Positions 62,353-64,000 of a DNA stretch of 64,000 bases are shown here, piece by piece. Under the pieces are notes generated by a model. It was not told the origin of the DNA, did not search any database, and was given only the letters and a program-made list of their open reading frames with translations. Numbering within the stretch: position 1 is the stretch's first letter; each line of letters starts with the position of its first letter. This DNA is from Acidobacteriota bacterium (GTDB lineage: Bacteria > Acidobacteriota > Thermoanaerobaculia > Multivoradales > J023). A program made the translations under genes and the position numbers. The stretch spans positions 1 to 64,000 of the forward strand of contig JAJCXO010000177.1 of assembly GCA_029263395.1 (NCBI GenBank). Reading direction: 5' to 3'.

Positions 62353-62733
62353 TTGAGGTTCTCCATAAGCTCGTTGGTTGAAGCCGTCTTACCCAAAGAC
62401 ATGGGGATACAGCTTCTCTTGGTGCCTGGTGAAGCATCACCAAGAGGCTGGACAGTAATTGTCTAGTCGCAAATAGCGCCCAAAGGGCGACAAGGCTCAC
62501 TTCGTAGGCGAAAAATACGCCAGCGAAATAGCTTACTTTCTCCCACGGCAAGCCGTTTTCACCGCCAGAAGAACGGCTTACTTTCTAGCCCACCCTGCGG
62601 GGCAGGTCTCCTCGCCTGCAATCAACCTCAACGGGTGGTCTCGCACGATACATATCTACCTAGAGTGGTCTTCTACCTTCAATCGAATGTTCGCTGCCTC
62701 CACTCTTTTTGCAGCCCTATTCAGGAGACGACT
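62353..62733. other. 381-bp gene-free divergent region with hairpins
   Basis: No gene is seen. It holds the promoters of the exported hypothetical protein (minus) and the Rieske operon (plus). Hairpins are CTCTTGGTG (62416-62424) / CACCAAGAG (62438-62446), and AAGCCGTT (62550-62557) / AACGGCTT (62572-62579). The latter is flanked by two copies of CTTACTTTCT at 62532-62541 and 62577-62586. Confidence 0.5.
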
Positions 62734-63342
62734 ATGACGGCCTCCAAGGTTGCCCCCGATGGCGCCGAAAACGAGCCGGATCGTCGACGATTCCTCACCA
62801 CCGCCTCCTCCGTCGCGATGGGCGCCGGGTTGGCTGGTGGTTATGGCGCGTTCGGCGCTATCGCCGGCCGGTTCCTTTACCCGGCACGGCCGGGAGATCG
62901 CCAATGGCAATTTGTCATCGAGACTGGACGACTAAGTCTTGGTGACTCGGTGCTCTACCGTGGCCCATCAGGCGAGACCATCAACGTCACTCGTCAGGCC
63001 GAGGGCGGTGATGAAGCCGACTTCATCGCCCTTTCGAGTACCTGCCCTCACCTCGGTTGCCAGGTGCATTGGGAGGGCCAAAACAACCGCTACTTCTGCC
63101 CTTGCCACAACGGTACCTTCGACCCGGCGGGAGTGGGTACTGGCGGACCTCCCGGTGATGCTGGCATGGCCCTGCCCCGCTATCCGCTCAAAATTGACGG
63201 CGGGTTGCTCTTCATCGAAGTCCCGACGGCGCAACTGGCCGACGCATCAGCTCAGGGTGAGGTGATCGATCGCGCCCCCGGCGTGCATGGCCCGGGTCAC
63301 GACCCCTGCCTCGCTTGTCAACCCAAGGGCCGCAAGGCCTGA
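62734..63342 (+). CDS. Rieske iron-sulfur protein of the cytochrome bc complex
   Basis: A 202-residue Rieske protein. A Tat-type signal/anchor (RRRFLTTASSVAMGAGLAGGYGAFGAIAGRFLYP) is followed by the soluble domain with the [2Fe-2S] ligands CPHLGCQVHW and FCPCHNGTF, and GPPGDAGMALPRYPLKI. The C-terminus adds an unusual CLAC (PGHDPCLACQPKGRKA). The ATG at 62734 has AGGAG six bases upstream. It is followed by cytochrome b, so the two encode a quinol-cytochrome c reductase or Alternative-type complex. Confidence 0.94.
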   Translation: MTASKVAPDGAENEPDRRRFLTTASSVAMGAGLAGGYGAFGAIAGRFLYPARPGDRQWQFVIETGRLSLGDSVLYRGPSGETINVTRQAEGGDEADFIALSSTCPHLGCQVHWEGQNNRYFCPCHNGTFDPAGVGTGGPPGDAGMALPRYPLKIDGGLLFIEVPTAQLADASAQGEVIDRAPGVHGPGHDPCLACQPKGRKA

Positions 63343-63371
63343 GTGGCCATGCCCACCCGAGAGCAAGCCTG

Positions 63372-64000
63372 ATGTCGACGCCTGTGCAATGGATCACGGA
63401 ACGTCTACCGGTTTCCGGTGACCAACTCCGCGAGCTCACCAACGAGCCCGTCCCCTACCATTTGAAACGCTGGTGGTTTGCCCTCGGCGGCACCCCGGCT
63501 TACCTGTTCGTGGTCCAGATCATCACCGGCATCCTGCTGGCTTTCTATTATGAAGCCGCCTCGACCTCGGCCTACGAATCGGTGCACTACATCACCCACG
63601 AAGCCGCCTTCGGCTGGTTCATCCGCAGCGTCCACAAATGGGCTGCGACGCTGATGATTGCGGCGGTCATCTTGCACCAGATGCGGGTCTACTTCACCGG
63701 CGCCTACCGCAAGCCGCGGGAGCTCAATTGGATGGTCGGCATGTTCTTGCTGATCTGCACCTTGATGACCGGCTTCACCGGCTACAGCCTGGTTTACGAA
63801 CAGCTCAGTTATTGGGGAGCCACGGTGGGCGCCAATATCGCCGATACGGTGCCGGTGGTCGGCGGCTTCATCAAGAACATGATGCTCGCCGGTGAAACTT
63901 ACAACGAGCGCACGCTGTCGCGATTTTTCATCCTCCACGCGGCGGTGCTGCCGGTACTGATGGTGATGTTGATCGCTATCCACATCATGATCATCCGCTT
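63372..64000 (+). CDS. Cytochrome b, N-terminal part (runs off the window)
   Basis: The first 209 residues of cytochrome b. It has transmembrane segments LGGTPAYLFVVQIITGILLAFYY and RSVHKWAATLMIAAVILHQMRVYFTGAYR with the first pair of heme histidines, FLLICTLMTGFTGYSLVYEQLSYWG, and FFILHAAVLPVLMVMLIAIHIMIIR with the second. The ATG at 63372 overlaps the TGA of a 7-codon frame at 63349. It sits 29 bp after the Rieske gene. The frame is open to the right edge. Confidence 0.94.
   Translation, partial: MSTPVQWITERLPVSGDQLRELTNEPVPYHLKRWWFALGGTPAYLFVVQIITGILLAFYYEAASTSAYESVHYITHEAAFGWFIRSVHKWAATLMIAAVILHQMRVYFTGAYRKPRELNWMVGMFLLICTLMTGFTGYSLVYEQLSYWGATVGANIADTVPVVGGFIKNMMLAGETYNERTLSRFFILHAAVLPVLMVMLIAIHIMIIR

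Noticed and set aside
63349-63372. Seven-codon leader ORF before cytochrome b
   Set aside because: It overlaps the cytochrome b ATG as TGATG but has no ribosome site of its own, unlike the truC leader, so coincidence is likely.
1-64000. Prophage or genomic island
   Set aside because: No integrase, phage structural gene, transposase or tRNA-end duplication is seen; the tRNA genes are intact and most genes are housekeeping.

Overview
The window is a 64 kb stretch of a GC-rich bacterial chromosome. It contains no plasmid, phage or insertion-sequence genes. The gene content suggests a Gram-negative, respiring bacterium, most likely Acidobacteriota. The evidence for this is an Oar-type TonB-dependent receptor with a carboxypeptidase-like plug extension, several CRTAC1-type (FG-GAP plus ASPIC/UnbV) propeller proteins paired with TPR proteins, a Ser/Thr kinase with C-terminal TPRs, an unnamed acidobacterial-style C-terminal beta domain, a Rieske/cytochrome b pair, and beta-barrel outer-membrane proteins. 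The phylum is inferred from gene content only. No rRNA gene is present.

Layout. 1-6 kb: the 3' end of mdh, a small CxxC protein facing away from an XRE regulator, rsgA, and an OmpR-type response regulator with its histidine kinase. 6-14 kb (minus): an Ig-like/beta-barrel outer-membrane protein, pepD, a YheT-like hydrolase, ndk, a degenerate S51-like protein, sucD and sucC; aat follows on plus. 15-19.5 kb: a Ser/Thr kinase-TPR protein, a 43-bp palindromic tandem array, a higBA toxin-antitoxin pair, and truC with a tiny leader ORF. 19.5-26.6 kb (plus): an operon of an exported alpha/alpha-toroid-like protein, two CRTAC1-type lipoproteins and a TPR lipoprotein. 26.7-40 kb (minus): the TonB receptor, srkA, a secreted alpha/beta hydrolase, then a second CRTAC1-TPR pair directly downstream of DprE1-like, DprE2-like and methyltransferase genes. 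40-49 kb (minus): rho, engB, lon, clpX, clpP, tig, tRNA-Leu and tRNA-Lys. 49-59 kb: thiS-like, a hypothetical protein, a TIGR01777 epimerase, ansA, a DUF3482 GTPase with a DUF2868 membrane partner, a ketoacyl synthase with a large insertion, and elp3. 59-64 kb: a porin, a nucleotidyltransferase with a small partner, a secreted hypothetical protein, and the start of a Rieske/cytochrome b operon.

Three things stand out. First, CRTAC1-type propellers and TPR proteins occur twice in tightly overlapping operons, once with a toroid protein and once with sugar-epimerisation genes; this looks like a cell-envelope system without an assigned function. Second, 12-22 bp tandem duplications are unusually common at gene ends and in 5' leaders, including those of tig, clpX and lon. 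Third, the 43-bp array between the kinase and higBA repeats a palindrome with a spacing close to four helical turns. Many adjacent genes overlap by 1 or 4 bases (ATGA, GTGA, TGATG), so translational coupling is widespread.
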